Numbered from the stretch's first letter, positions 45,401 to 57,868 are shown. The stretch is DNA of 64,000 nucleotides from Massilia rhizosphaerae (GCF_016093545.1 NZ_JADKYX010000007.1:124001-188000), one strand, 5' to 3'. Notes: generated from the sequence alone by a model not told the origin. Numbers and translations: made by a program.

Positions 45401-47272
45401 ATGACGCTTGAGCCCGATACCGAACAAAAGCCAACCCGCGGCGCCTACTCCGACGGCCCGCGCCTCCTGGCCGACATCGGCGCGACCCATGCGCGCTTTG
45501 CCCTGGAGATCGCGCCGGGCGTCATGCGCAACGTGGCCGTGCTGCTGTGCGACGACTACCCCGGCATCCTCCCGCTGCTGAACGCCTACCTGGCGCAGAC
45601 CCAGGCCCAGAGCAGCGGCGCCCGCATCACCCACGCGGCGTTCGCGCTCGCGAACCCGATCAGCGGCGATTTCATCCGCATGACCAACCGCGACTGGCAG
45701 TTTTCGACGGAAGAGGTGCGGCGCACGCTCGGCCTGACGACGCTGTTGATCGTGAACGACTTCACGGCGCTGGCGATGGCGCTGCCCGGCTTCAAGCCGG
45801 AAGACCTGCTGCAGATCGGCGGCGGCAAGCCTGTGCCGAACGCCGTGGCCGGCGTGCTCGGTCCGGGCACGGGCTTGGGCGTGTCGGGCGTGATCCCGAC
45901 CATGGACGGTTTCGTCACCCTCGGCAGCGAGGGCGGCCACGTCAACTTCGCCCCGGCCGACGAGCGCGAGTTCGCCATCCTGCAATACGCCTGGCGCGAA
46001 TGGCAGCACGTGTCGAACGAGCGCCTGATCTCCGGCCCCGGCATGGAAATCATTTATCGCGCGCTCGCGCTCCGCAATGGTGTAGAGGCGCCGCCGCGCG
46101 ACGCCGCCGCGATCATGGCGGGCGCGCTGGAGCAGAACGACCCGCTGTGCCTGGAAGTGCTGGAATGCTTCGCAGGCATGCTGGGCGGCGCGGCCGCGAA
46201 CCTGGCGGTGACGCTGGGCGCGTTCGGCGGCATCTTCATCGGCGGCGGCATCGTGCCGCGCATGGCCGAGTGGTTCAAGACGTCGCCGTTCCGCACGCGC
46301 TTCGAGGCCAAGGGCCGCTTCTCCAGCTACCTGGCGCAGATCCCGACGTACGTGATCATGATGCCGACGCCGGCACTGTACGGCGTCTCGAGCATCCTGT
46401 CCGAACACCTGCGCAACCGCAGCGGGGCCAACACGCTGATGGAGCGCGTGCAGCACCTGCAGCCCGAACTGTCGCCGGCCGAGCAGCGCGTGGCGCAGCT
46501 CGTGATCGAGCATCCGCGCAAGGTGCTGTCCGAGCCGATCGCCGAGATCGCGAAGCTGGCCGACGTCAGCCAACCGACCGTGATCCGTTTCTGCCGCTCG
46601 CTGGGTTTCTCGGGCCTGGCCGACTTCAAGCTGAAATTCGCCGGCAGCCTGACGGGCACGATCCCCGTGCGCCACAGCCAGGTGCGCATGACGGACAGCA
46701 CGCACGACCTGTCCGCGAAGGTCATCGACAACACGGTGTCCGCGATCCTGAGATTCCGCGACCAGCTCGACGTGAACTCGATCGACCGCGCCATCGACAT
46801 CCTGCGCCGCGCCAAGCGCGTCGAGTTCTACGCGATGGGCAATTCGCGCGTCGTGGCGCTGGACGGTCAGCATAAATTCTTCCGCTTCCGCATCCCGACG
46901 TCGTCGTACGGCGACTCGCACCTGTTCGCGCTGGCGGCCGAGCTGCTGGGCCCTGGCGACGTCGTCGTCGCCATCTCGACGACGGGCCAGTTGCCGGAAC
47001 TGCTGGACGCCGTCGACGTCGCCCGCGCCGCCGGGGCCGACGTCATCGCCATCACGAGCAGCAAATCGGCGCTGGCGCGCAAGGCCAGCGTGTGCCTCGC
47101 CGTCGATCACAGCGAGGACAGCACGACGTTCCTGTCGATGATCTCGCGCATCCTGCAACTGCTCCTCATCGACATCATGGCCGTCGGCATCTCGCTGGGC
47201 CCGGCCGGCGAGGTCACGGGCGACGGCGACACCGAACGGCGCCGCCTGCTGATCTCCCACCTCGACATCTGA
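45401..47272 (+). CDS. Glucokinase-HexR (RpiR) fusion protein, copy 1
   Basis: The 623-residue fusion has ROK-independent Glk at about 1-340: ADIGATHARFAL (phosphate loop), LIVNDFTALAMALPG (catalytic Asp), LGPGTGLGVS and GSEGGHVNFAP. An RpiR helix-turn-helix follows at about 346-425 (SEPIAEIAKLADVSQPTVIRF), then a SIS domain at about 460-600 (AMGNSRVVALDGQHKFF, VVAISTTGQ). It would phosphorylate glucose and bind DNA in response to a sugar phosphate, as HexR does with 2-keto-3-deoxy-6-phosphogluconate. In most Glk the phosphate loop reads GGTNAR; here it is GATHAR. Such fusions are known in Burkholderiales. The start has only a weak ribosome site. Confidence 0.9.
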   Translation: MTLEPDTEQKPTRGAYSDGPRLLADIGATHARFALEIAPGVMRNVAVLLCDDYPGILPLLNAYLAQTQAQSSGARITHAAFALANPISGDFIRMTNRDWQFSTEEVRRTLGLTTLLIVNDFTALAMALPGFKPEDLLQIGGGKPVPNAVAGVLGPGTGLGVSGVIPTMDGFVTLGSEGGHVNFAPADEREFAILQYAWREWQHVSNERLISGPGMEIIYRALALRNGVEAPPRDAAAIMAGALEQNDPLCLEVLECFAGMLGGAAANLAVTLGAFGGIFIGGGIVPRMAEWFKTSPFRTRFEAKGRFSSYLAQIPTYVIMMPTPALYGVSSILSEHLRNRSGANTLMERVQHLQPELSPAEQRVAQLVIEHPRKVLSEPIAEIAKLADVSQPTVIRFCRSLGFSGLADFKLKFAGSLTGTIPVRHSQVRMTDSTHDLSAKVIDNTVSAILRFRDQLDVNSIDRAIDILRRAKRVEFYAMGNSRVVALDGQHKFFRFRIPTSSYGDSHLFALAAELLGPGDVVVAISTTGQLPELLDAVDVARAAGADVIAITSSKSALARKASVCLAVDHSEDSTTFLSMISRILQLLLIDIMAVGISLGPAGEVTGDGDTERRRLLISHLDI

Positions 47273-47279
47273 CGTCCTC

Positions 47280-48131
47280 GTGGCGCGCGCGACCTCCGCC
47301 ACGATCGCCCTGACCGCGCTCGCGATGGCGGCGTTCGCGGCGAATTCGCTGCTGTGCCGCGTCGCGCTGCGCGACGGCCACGTCGACCCCGCGTCGTTCG
47401 GCGTCATCCGCGTGACGGCCGGCGCGCTCGTGCTGGCCGTCGCGCTGCGCCTGCGCTCGCGTCCCGCCGCAACCCCCGACTGGCGCGCCGCCGTCATGCT
47501 GTTCGCCTACGTGGCCGCGTTTTCCTTCGCCTACCTCACCTTGTCGGCGGGGACGGGCGCGCTGATTTTGTTCGGCGCCGTGCAACTGACGATGTTCGCC
47601 GTGGGCCTCGCGGGCGGCGAGCGGTTCGCGCCCGCCGGCTGGGCGGGACTGGCGCTGGCGGCCGCGGGGCTCGTCGTGCTCGTGCTGCCCGGCGTCGCGG
47701 CGCCGCCGCTCGCCGGCGCCGCGCTGATGGCGGTCGCGGGCGCCGCGTGGGGCGCGTACTCGCTGCGCGGGCGCGGGGTGCCGGATCCGCTGGCGGCCAC
47801 CGCCTCCAACTTCCTGCGCGCGTTGCCGCTCGCCTTGCTGCTGGGTGTCGCGTTCGGCGCGCGTGCCCATGCGGACGCCGCCGGAATCGCGCTCGCCATC
47901 GCCTCGGGCGCGCTGACGTCGGGGCTCGGCTACGTGATCTGGTATGCGGCGCTGCGCGGCCTGTCGGCGTTGCAGGCCGCGAGCGTGCAGTTGTCCGTGC
48001 CCGTGATCGCGGCATGCGGCGGCACGTTGTGGCTGGACGAGCCGTTCACGCCGCGGCTCGCGGTGGCCGTCGTCGCGATCCTGGGCGGGATCGCGCTCGT
48101 GCTGACGGATCGGGCACGCAAGCGGGGCTGA
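47280..48131 (+). CDS. DMT-family (EamA) transporter
   Basis: The 283-residue protein starts at GTG, 8 bases after the fusion gene. It has ten hydrophobic helices in two EamA repeats (ALAMAAFAANSLLCRVAL early in repeat 1, LTSGLGYVIWYAALRGLSALQAASVQLSVPVIAA in repeat 2). Family members export amino acids, nucleosides or other small metabolites; the substrate is unknown. Closeness to the glucokinase-HexR gene suggests co-transcription but not a shared role. Confidence 0.88.
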   Translation: MARATSATIALTALAMAAFAANSLLCRVALRDGHVDPASFGVIRVTAGALVLAVALRLRSRPAATPDWRAAVMLFAYVAAFSFAYLTLSAGTGALILFGAVQLTMFAVGLAGGERFAPAGWAGLALAAAGLVVLVLPGVAAPPLAGAALMAVAGAAWGAYSLRGRGVPDPLAATASNFLRALPLALLLGVAFGARAHADAAGIALAIASGALTSGLGYVIWYAALRGLSALQAASVQLSVPVIAACGGTLWLDEPFTPRLAVAVVAILGGIALVLTDRARKRG

Positions 48132-48138
48132 CCCAGCC

Positions 48139-48780
48139 TCAGTCGTTCAGGCCGATTCCTTCCCACCCTTGCGGCGTGAGCTTCACGTACAGCTTTTCCT
48201 TCTGCGTGTGCTCGCCGTCGACGGTCCGCCCGAGGATGGGGAACGCCTCCTTGACCTGCGGCTTCCTGGCCCAGCCGGCCACGTTCGACAGCGTGTACGT
48301 GTAGATCACGGCGGATTCCTCGTGGTCGCCCGCCTTGGCCGGGTCCGCCCAGCGGATCACCTTGTCCAGCGACTTGTGGCCCCAGCACAGGCGCGGCTTG
48401 CGCCCCGCATCCGCGCGCAGATAGGGCTTGGCGGCGTCGGTCATGACGTAGCGCCTGACCTTCACCTTCGGTCCGCCCGGCTTGCCGTCGACAAAGGTGA
48501 CGGGCAATTCCATGTCCTCGCCCTTGGCCAGGCCCGCCGCTTCCAGCGCCGCCATCTGGCCGGCGGGGCCGTCCGGGTACAGCTTCTGCTGGCGCAGGTC
48601 CGCTTCGTACACGTCGACCGGCCACGTCACGGGGTCCAGGCACATGTCGCCCTTCTTGGCGAAGTACTGGTTGACGGCGATGCCGAAATTCTTGTCGTTG
48701 GCGGAGGTCTTGCTGTCGCAGGCGGACAGCGCGGCGGCCAGGGTCGCGCCGAGGATCAGGGAAATGGCGGTCTTGTTCAT
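48139..48780 (-). CDS. Putative lipoprotein, uncharacterised
   Basis: The 213-residue protein has a lipoprotein signal with lipobox LSAC (Cys21). The mature part has two spaced Cys (CLDP, LCWGH) and a mixed alpha/beta pattern; YVMTDAAKPYLR and YTYTLSNVAGWARKPQVKEAFP look like a small ligand-binding or assembly domain. It converges with the DMT transporter gene, 7 bases apart. I do not recognise the family. Confidence 0.75.
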   Translation of the reverse strand: MNKTAISLILGATLAAALSACDSKTSANDKNFGIAVNQYFAKKGDMCLDPVTWPVDVYEADLRQQKLYPDGPAGQMAALEAAGLAKGEDMELPVTFVDGKPGGPKVKVRRYVMTDAAKPYLRADAGRKPRLCWGHKSLDKVIRWADPAKAGDHEESAVIYTYTLSNVAGWARKPQVKEAFPILGRTVDGEHTQKEKLYVKLTPQGWEGIGLND

Positions 48781-48836
48781 GGTGAGGCGATTGTACCAAG
48801 GGTTGGGGCCGGTCCGTCATGCCGCATGCGAACGGC

Positions 48837-51140
48837 TCAGCGCACGCGTCCCTGTACCGCCAGATAGACGCGCGCGCTGCCGGGGTCGTCCGACGTGACG
48901 GTGAGCTGGCCGTTGTACAGGCCCGGCCGCTTCGGTTTGCCGTCGGGGCCCGTGCGCACGGAAAGCCGGTACGTGATCGCGACGCTCTGGCCCGGCTTGA
49001 GCGTGACCGGCATGGCGCCGCCGTTCTGCTCGAGCGGGAAGTCCGGCCAGAGCAACACGCGGCCGTCGGAAAAATTCTCCTGGAGGTCCGTTTCGAACTG
49101 CGCGTTGTAGCCATACTCGAACTGGCCCTGGGGCGTGTCGTAGCCGACGCCCGTCACGGCGAAGATCGAATCGATACGAACGTGCAGATCGGCGTCGCCG
49201 CGATTGGAAAATGTCACGACCCGCTTTGCGCTCGCGCCGCCGACCGCATCGGGCATCACGATCGGCACGGTCAGCGCGCCGCCGTTCTGGTGTTTGCCGT
49301 CGATGACCAGTTTCGGCTGGGGCCCCGTCGGTACGGGACGCATCGTGATGTAGGGATCGCCCTGCAGGCTCACGGGCGAGCCTTCCAGGCGTCCATAGGA
49401 GGCTTGCGCGAACGTGCTGCCGTTCTGGAGCAAGGCATAATCGTTCTTGATGATGTCTTCTTCGTAGGCGCTCGTGACGAGCGTGACGTCGGTCGTGCCG
49501 CGCGTGAGCAGCGCGTTTCCGCGCATGAGCAGGGTCGTCCCGACGGAGTTCTCGAACAGGAAGTTCTGCGTACTGCAGGACGCCAGTTCGATGTACTTGG
49601 CCTTGACGAATTGCGAGGTCAGGCTCGACGCCTGCCAGTCGGTGCTGTCGCTCGAATAGAAGACGTCCGGCGTACCGGGGCCCTCGAATTGCAGAAAGTC
49701 GGGCGCGCCATGCAGGTTCGCGACGCACATCTCGTTGTCGTGCCCGATGCAGTCGAGGAAGGCGTCGCGCCGCTGTACCGACGTGCCGTCGTTCAGGTAA
49801 CTGATGGCGCTCGCCGGGTACAGGCCGATGCCCGCCCACTTGGCCGATTGATCGCCCCACTGGGCTGCCGGACCGCCGAACCAGCCGGCTTCGATGAGAC
49901 GGAAGCGTTGGGCCCAGCCGGCGTTCGCCACCTTGCTGCCGCGGTGGTAGGCGATCATCTGGTCCAGCTTGTTCGCCACTTCGCCCGATTCGGCTGCGCT
50001 GCTGGTCCCGCGCAGGACCGATATCACCAGGCCGTTCCGGCAACGCGGATCGGCCGAGCGGGGGGCCGTGGCATTGAAGACATGGCCGCTGTCATCCATC
50101 TCGAAGGCCGGGCAATCGGGCAGGCGATACACGTCGAGGAAAGGCGCATCGGCGGCAGTGGGAACGGCGACCCGGCCGACGAGGATGGCGCCGTCGTAGC
50201 CCTTGAGCTGCGCGCGGATGGCGCCGATCGACGCCGCGGCGCCGGCGACGTCCACGCTCCACGCCGGGCCGTCGGGGCGCAGGCCGTTCAAGTCGCTGCT
50301 CATCGCGCCGGCCAGCGCCGCCAGGCGCGCGCCGTTGTCGGCCAGCCGTTCCGGTGACGCGAGCAGGAGGATCCTGCGCGTACCCGCCGCCACCTCGTCG
50401 AACTTGCCGGCGGCGAGATCGGCGAGGCGTCCGATGGTGGCGTCGATATTCGACTGGACCGCGGTGTCGTCGGCCATGCCGGGTACGCTCTGCATCAGGG
50501 CGCGTGCGATGGCATTCGCGAGGTGGCCGTCGTAGGCGGCGCGCTGCCCGGTCGCGTCGAGTGCGCGGGTGAATTGCATGGCGATCCGCACCTTGCGGGC
50601 GGCCAGGTCGGCGTCCGTCCCCTGGGCGCCGGCCAGGACGGACAACAGGACGTTGGCCCGCGTGGCGCCGTGCAGGTTGAGCGCGTCGGCCCAGAACTGG
50701 TAGCCGGGCAGGTCGGGGTCACGCGAGAACAGGCCTTGATACAGCGCGAATATCCATTGCGAGTCGTAACAGGTGGTCTGGCAGACCGGATACAGCCGCT
50801 TCGACTCCTCGCTCGCGGCGAAGGCGTCGACCAGGTCGCGTACGGCGGCATTCGTCCCGTAAGCGCCGAGCAGTTCTCCAACCGTCGTCGGCGCATGGGC
50901 GGCGCGGTAGGCGTGCGTGAAGTAGGCCAGGCCGGCCGGATCGGCGGGCCGCCCGAAATAGCCGAGGTAAAGCTGCTGCACCAGGTATTCGTAATCCGCA
51001 TCCACGTCCGCCGCGACGCCCACGGCGCCGGCGGTGCGCGCCGCGCTGCCGTGTTGAACCTGTTGCTGCTCCTGTCCACCGCAGGAAGCCAGCAAGACGA
51101 CGACGAGGGCCAGGGCGGCGGACAGGAGCGGCTTGTGCAT
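48837..51140 (-). CDS. Large lipoprotein with DUF4214 repeats, possible caspase-fold peptidase core and ASH-type C-terminal domain
   Basis: The 767-residue protein has a lipoprotein signal (LVVVLLASC). Residues about 50-210 hold two DUF4214-type units (YLGYFGRPADPAGLAYF, YQGLFSRDPDLPGYQFW). The middle (about 240-560) has GYDGAILVGRVAVPTA, then H477 in VANLHGAP and C522 in IELASCST, each at the end of a hydrophobic strand 45 residues apart. That is the clan CD His/Cys arrangement of C25/caspase-like peptidases. The C terminus (about 650-767) is an immunoglobulin-like ASH domain. The peptidase call is pattern-based and unproven. No neighbour explains a substrate. Confidence 0.75.
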   Translation of the reverse strand: MHKPLLSAALALVVVLLASCGGQEQQQVQHGSAARTAGAVGVAADVDADYEYLVQQLYLGYFGRPADPAGLAYFTHAYRAAHAPTTVGELLGAYGTNAAVRDLVDAFAASEESKRLYPVCQTTCYDSQWIFALYQGLFSRDPDLPGYQFWADALNLHGATRANVLLSVLAGAQGTDADLAARKVRIAMQFTRALDATGQRAAYDGHLANAIARALMQSVPGMADDTAVQSNIDATIGRLADLAAGKFDEVAAGTRRILLLASPERLADNGARLAALAGAMSSDLNGLRPDGPAWSVDVAGAAASIGAIRAQLKGYDGAILVGRVAVPTAADAPFLDVYRLPDCPAFEMDDSGHVFNATAPRSADPRCRNGLVISVLRGTSSAAESGEVANKLDQMIAYHRGSKVANAGWAQRFRLIEAGWFGGPAAQWGDQSAKWAGIGLYPASAISYLNDGTSVQRRDAFLDCIGHDNEMCVANLHGAPDFLQFEGPGTPDVFYSSDSTDWQASSLTSQFVKAKYIELASCSTQNFLFENSVGTTLLMRGNALLTRGTTDVTLVTSAYEEDIIKNDYALLQNGSTFAQASYGRLEGSPVSLQGDPYITMRPVPTGPQPKLVIDGKHQNGGALTVPIVMPDAVGGASAKRVVTFSNRGDADLHVRIDSIFAVTGVGYDTPQGQFEYGYNAQFETDLQENFSDGRVLLWPDFPLEQNGGAMPVTLKPGQSVAITYRLSVRTGPDGKPKRPGLYNGQLTVTSDDPGSARVYLAVQGRVR

Positions 51141-51411
51141 GTCGATGTGTGGTGGCGAAATGGAATCCTGATGTTATTCGAAATTTAACTATTGTGTAAA
51201 TATAAAGTTGAGGGTCGGTGCGGCACGACAGTCTCCGGCGCCGTCCGCCACCCGCCCAGTACCCACGCCGGATCGCAAGTGAAAGCCGTCCGTGAAGCCG
51301 CTGATGATCGCCAGCTGGTAGCGCCCGTTTGGTGGCTGGACGCCCGGCGCGACGACGTCTTCCGCGTCAGCCAGACGTTCGCCTGGCGCTTCCGGCCGAT
51401 GTGAGGTTCCG
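51141..51411. other. Gap without a supported gene
   Basis: These 271 bases lie between two minus-strand genes. A short AT-rich stretch before 51140 could hold the lipoprotein promoter. A short open frame on either strand has no recognisable content. I see no hairpin with a T-run. Confidence 0.5.
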
Positions 51412-54135
<2,724 letters not shown>

Positions 54136-54184
54136 GGTGGTCGCGGCGAGTGTTCGGTTGGCGCGACAGGTTAACACCTTTTGA

Positions 54185-54199
54185 TGTAGTTTGACTACC
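54185..54199. promoter_or_regulatory. HexR-like operator 7, between pulA and alpha-glucosidase
   Basis: TGTAGT-TTG-ACTACC matches 11 of 12 arm positions. It lies 50 bases from the pulA ATG and 87 bases upstream of the -35 of the divergent alpha-glucosidase promoter. Confidence 0.7.
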
Positions 54200-54285
54200 G
54201 AATGAAGCGTTTCCACTTTGTATGAAAATTCGTAAGTCAATGATTTAAAGCGATATTTGCTCCGTAATCGTGATTTTCGCGCGGA

Positions 54286-54314
54286 TTGTCATGCCGCATA
54301 TCATCCTGTATATT
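54286..54314 (+). promoter_or_regulatory. Sigma70 promoter of alpha-glucosidase / glucokinase-HexR operon
   Basis: TTGTCA and TATATT are separated by 17 bases, close to consensus. The predicted start would be about 20 bases before the ATG at 54341. Confidence 0.65.
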
Positions 54315-54340
54315 GCGTAAAATTACTGGAGAGACAGCAC

Positions 54341-55969
54341 ATGACCACTTCCTCGCACGACAAGAATCCGTGGTGGCGCGAAGCCATCATCTACCAGGTC
54401 TATCCGCGCAGCTACCTCGATACGAATGGCGACGGCGTCGGCGACCTGCCGGGCATCACCGCCAAGCTGGATTACATCGCCAGCCTGGGCGTGGACATCG
54501 TCTGGCTGTCGCCGTTCTTCAAGTCGCCGATGAAGGACTTCGGCTACGACATCGCGGACTATTGCGACGTCGATCCGCTGTTCGGCACCCTCGCGGATTT
54601 CGATGCGCTGGTCGCCAAGGCGCATTCGCTGGGCCTGAAGATCATGATCGACCAGGTGATGGCGCACACGGCCGAGAACCACCCGTGGTTCGTCGAAAGC
54701 CGTTCGAGCCGCGACAACCCGAAGGCCGACTGGTATGTGTGGTCCGATCCGCTCCCGGACGGCAACCCGCCCAACAACTGGCTGTCCGTGTTCGGCGGCT
54801 CGGCGTGGCAGTGGGACAGCCGCCGCAAGCAGTACTACATGCATAACTTCCTCGTGAACCAGCCGCAGGTGAACTTCCACAATCCGGAAGTCCAGCAGGC
54901 GCACCTGGATTCGCTGCGCTTCTGGCTCGAGCGCGGCGTCGACGGCGTGCGCATGGACGCCTGCAATTTCCACTTCCACGACCGTGAGCTGCGCAGCAAT
55001 CCGCCCGCGCTCGTGCGCGACACGTCGACCGTCACGGACGTGAACCCGTACGGCATGCAGGCCCACATCCACGACAAGACCCAGCCGGAAAACATCGCGT
55101 TCCTGCAAAGGCTGCGCAAGCTGCTGGACGAATACGGCGCCGTCTCGATCGGCGAGGTGGGCGCGGACGATTCGCTGGCCGTCATGGCCGACTACACGAC
55201 GGGCGGCGACAAGCTGCACATGGCGTACAGCTTCAACCTCCTGACGCCGCAGTTCTCCAGCCGCCACATCCGCCGCCAGGTCGAGGAATTCAACGCGCGC
55301 GTGAAGGATGGCTGGGCGTCGTGGTCGGTCGGTAACCACGATTCGGCCCGCGTCGCCACGCGCTGGTCCAGCGGGGAGTGGACTGCCTCGCTGTCGAAAC
55401 TCGTGCTGGCGCTGCAGCTGTCGCTGAAGGGCACGCCGTGCCTGTACCAGGGCGACGAGCTGGCGCTGCCGGAAGCGGACGTCCCGTACGAACTGCTGCA
55501 GGACCCGTACGGCATCACGTTCTGGCCCGAGTTCAAGGGCCGCGACGGCTGCCGCACGCCGATGCCGTGGACGAACGACGCGCCGAACGCCGGTTTCACG
55601 ACGGGCAAGCCGTGGCTGCCCGTGCCGCCCGAGCACCTGCGCCTGGCCGAGGCGGGCCAGGACCAGGACCCGCAGTCGACCTTGAACTTCGCGCGCAACA
55701 TCATCCGCTGGCGCCGCACCTTGCCCCAGCTGACGCGCGGCGACATCGTGTTCTTCGACGTGCCGGAGCAGGCGCTGGCGCTGCGCCGCGACCTTGACGG
55801 CCATCCGTCCGTGCTGGCCGTGTTCAACGTGACCGACGCGCCGCTGACGTTCGACTGGCTTGATGCCGTTGGCGCGGCGCCGCTGGAAGGCCATGGCCTG
55901 CCGGGCGCCGTGAACGGGACGACGGTCACGCTGCCGCCTTACGGCGCGTGGTTCGGCAAGGTCGCCTGA
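54341..55969 (+). CDS. Cytoplasmic alpha-glucosidase (GH13, oligo-1,6-/maltase type)
   Basis: The 542-residue protein has no signal peptide. It begins WWREAIIYQVYPRSYLDTNGDGVGDL, diagnostic of alpha-glucosidases. Catalytic residues are in GVRMDACNF (nucleophile, about residue 205), SIGEVGAD (Glu, about 270) and VGNHDS (Asp, about 333). GGAGAG precedes the start. It releases glucose from imported maltose and short maltodextrins in the cytoplasm. Its stop lies one base before the ATG of the second glucokinase-HexR gene, so glucose release and phosphorylation are co-expressed. It resembles AglA-type enzymes of Xanthomonas-like maltose loci. Confidence 0.93.
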   Translation: MTTSSHDKNPWWREAIIYQVYPRSYLDTNGDGVGDLPGITAKLDYIASLGVDIVWLSPFFKSPMKDFGYDIADYCDVDPLFGTLADFDALVAKAHSLGLKIMIDQVMAHTAENHPWFVESRSSRDNPKADWYVWSDPLPDGNPPNNWLSVFGGSAWQWDSRRKQYYMHNFLVNQPQVNFHNPEVQQAHLDSLRFWLERGVDGVRMDACNFHFHDRELRSNPPALVRDTSTVTDVNPYGMQAHIHDKTQPENIAFLQRLRKLLDEYGAVSIGEVGADDSLAVMADYTTGGDKLHMAYSFNLLTPQFSSRHIRRQVEEFNARVKDGWASWSVGNHDSARVATRWSSGEWTASLSKLVLALQLSLKGTPCLYQGDELALPEADVPYELLQDPYGITFWPEFKGRDGCRTPMPWTNDAPNAGFTTGKPWLPVPPEHLRLAEAGQDQDPQSTLNFARNIIRWRRTLPQLTRGDIVFFDVPEQALALRRDLDGHPSVLAVFNVTDAPLTFDWLDAVGAAPLEGHGLPGAVNGTTVTLPPYGAWFGKVA

Positions 55970-55970
55970 C

Positions 55971-57845
55971 ATGGAAGAACAACTGGACGGGGGCGACAAG
56001 CCCACCCGCACCGCGTTCGCCGACGGCCCGCGCCTGCTGGCCGACATCGGCGCGACGCACGCACGCTTCGCACTGCAGACCGCGCCCGGCAGCTATCGCT
56101 CGGTGCGCGTGCTCAAGTGCGACGACTTCACGGGCATCGTGCCGATGCTGCGTTTCTATCTTGCCGAGCACGCGGACACGCGCCTGCACCACGGCGCGTT
56201 CGCGCTCGCGAACCCCGTCGACGGCGACTACGTGCGCATGACGAACCGGCCGTGGGAATTTTCCACGGACGCCGTGCGGCGCGAACTGGGCCTCGATACG
56301 CTGTTGATCGTGAACGACTTCACGGCGCTGGCGATGGCGATCCCGGGCCTGAAGGAATCGGACCTGATGCAGGTGGGCCCCGGCAAACCCGTGCCGGGCG
56401 CCGTGCTGGGCGTGCTCGGACCGGGCACGGGCCTGGGCGTCTCGGGCGGCATCCCGACCGTCGACGGCTTCGTCACCCTCGGCAGCGAGGGCGGCCACGT
56501 CAACTTCGCGCCCAGCGACGAGCGCGAGTTCGCGATCCTGCAGGCCGCGTGGCGCGAATGGAGCCACGTGTCGAACGAACGCCTGATCTCCGGCCCCGGC
56601 ATGGAGATCATTTTTCGCGCGCTGGCCGAGCGCAACGGCGTGGATGTGGCGCCACGCACCTCGGCCGAGATCATCGCCGGCGCCCTCGAGGACAACGATC
56701 CGCTGTGCCTGGAAGTGCTGGATGCTTTTAGCGGCATGCTCGGCGGCGCGGCCGCGAACCTGGCGGTGACGCTCGGCGCGTTCGGCGGCATCTTCATCGG
56801 CGGGGGCATCGTGCCGCGGCTGGGCGAGTGGTTCCTGACGTCGCCGTTTCGCACGCGCTTCGAGGCGAAGGGCCGTTTTTCCAGCTACCTGTCGGACATC
56901 CCGACGTACGTGATCTCGACGCCGCACGTGGCGTTCGACGGCGTCGCGAACATCCTGTCGGAACACCTGCGCGGCCGCAGCGGGGGCAACACGCTGATGG
57001 ACCGTATCCACAAGCTGCGGCCGGAACTGACGCCGGCCGAGCAGCGCGTGGCGGCCCTCGTGCTGGACCAGCCGCGCCTCGTGCTGAACGAGCCGATCGC
57101 CGGCATCGCGAAGCTGGCGGACGTGAGCCAGCCGACCGTGATCCGCTTCTGCCGCTCGCTCGGTTTCCTGGGCCTCGCGGACTTCAAGCTGAAGTTCGCG
57201 AGCAGCCTGACGGGCTCCATCCCGGTGCGCCACAGCCAGGTGCGCGGCAGCGACAGCACGCACGACCTGTCGGCGAAGGTCATCGACAACACGATCTCGG
57301 CGATCCTGCAATTCCGCGACCAGCTGGACGTGCGCGCCATCGACCGCGCGATCGAACTGGTGAGCCGCGCCAAGCGCGTGGAGTTCTACGCGATGGGGAA
57401 TTCGCGCGTGGTCGCGCTGGACGGCCAGCACAAGTTCTTCCGCTTCCGCATCCCGACGGCGCTGTACGGCGATTCGCACCTGTTCAAGCTGGCGGCCGAG
57501 TTGCTGGGGCCGGGCGACGTCGTCGTCGCGATCTCGAATTCGGGCCGCCTGCCGGACCTGCTGTCGGCGGTGGAAGCGGCGCGCGCGGCCGGCGCCGACG
57601 TCATCGCCATCTGCAACAGCCAGTCGCCGCTGGCGCGCCGCGCGGACGTGCTGCTGGCGGTGGATCACGCCGAGGACAGCACGCATTTCCTCGCGATGAT
57701 TTCGCGGATCCTGCAGCTGCTCCTCATCGACATCATGGCGGTCGGCATCTCCGTCGACGTGCATCATGCGCGGACGTTGCCGCCGGCGGCGGTAGAGGGT
57801 GAGGGCGAGGGGAGGCGGGCTCTGATCTCGCACCTTGATTCGTAG
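55971..57845 (+). CDS. Glucokinase-HexR (RpiR) fusion protein, copy 2
   Basis: The 624-residue protein is a close paralogue of the fusion at 45401-47272, in the same domain order: Glk with ADIGATHARFAL, VNDFTALAMAIPG, LGPGTGLGVSGG and GSEGGHVNFAP; HTH with AGIAKLADVSQPTVIRFCRS; SIS with AMGNSRVVALDGQHKFF and VVAISNSGR. The C terminus differs: it extends with an Ala/Glu-rich stretch. It is coupled to the alpha-glucosidase by a one-base gap. As in copy 1, the Glk phosphate loop has GATHAR instead of GGTNAR. It is the best candidate to bind the TGTAGT palindromes, including the one upstream of its own operon. Confidence 0.92.
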   Translation: MEEQLDGGDKPTRTAFADGPRLLADIGATHARFALQTAPGSYRSVRVLKCDDFTGIVPMLRFYLAEHADTRLHHGAFALANPVDGDYVRMTNRPWEFSTDAVRRELGLDTLLIVNDFTALAMAIPGLKESDLMQVGPGKPVPGAVLGVLGPGTGLGVSGGIPTVDGFVTLGSEGGHVNFAPSDEREFAILQAAWREWSHVSNERLISGPGMEIIFRALAERNGVDVAPRTSAEIIAGALEDNDPLCLEVLDAFSGMLGGAAANLAVTLGAFGGIFIGGGIVPRLGEWFLTSPFRTRFEAKGRFSSYLSDIPTYVISTPHVAFDGVANILSEHLRGRSGGNTLMDRIHKLRPELTPAEQRVAALVLDQPRLVLNEPIAGIAKLADVSQPTVIRFCRSLGFLGLADFKLKFASSLTGSIPVRHSQVRGSDSTHDLSAKVIDNTISAILQFRDQLDVRAIDRAIELVSRAKRVEFYAMGNSRVVALDGQHKFFRFRIPTALYGDSHLFKLAAELLGPGDVVVAISNSGRLPDLLSAVEAARAAGADVIAICNSQSPLARRADVLLAVDHAEDSTHFLAMISRILQLLLIDIMAVGISVDVHHARTLPPAAVEGEGEGRRALISHLDS

Positions 57846-57868
57846 GGTGGACGGCTAGCCCGTCCACG
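57841..57868. repeat. Dispersed palindromic repeat, variant copy
   Basis: CGTAGGGTGGACG-GCTAGC-CCGTCCACG keeps the CGTAGGGTGG start of the other copies but has a changed stem (GTGGACG/CGTCCAC). It begins over the stop codon of the fusion gene and lies before a convergent MFS gene. Confidence 0.55.

Noticed and set aside
51192..51404. A 70-codon plus-strand open frame and a minus-strand frame in the gap
   Set aside because: Neither has a ribosome site, family motif or codon pattern like the neighbours. A decayed gene end is possible but cannot be shown.
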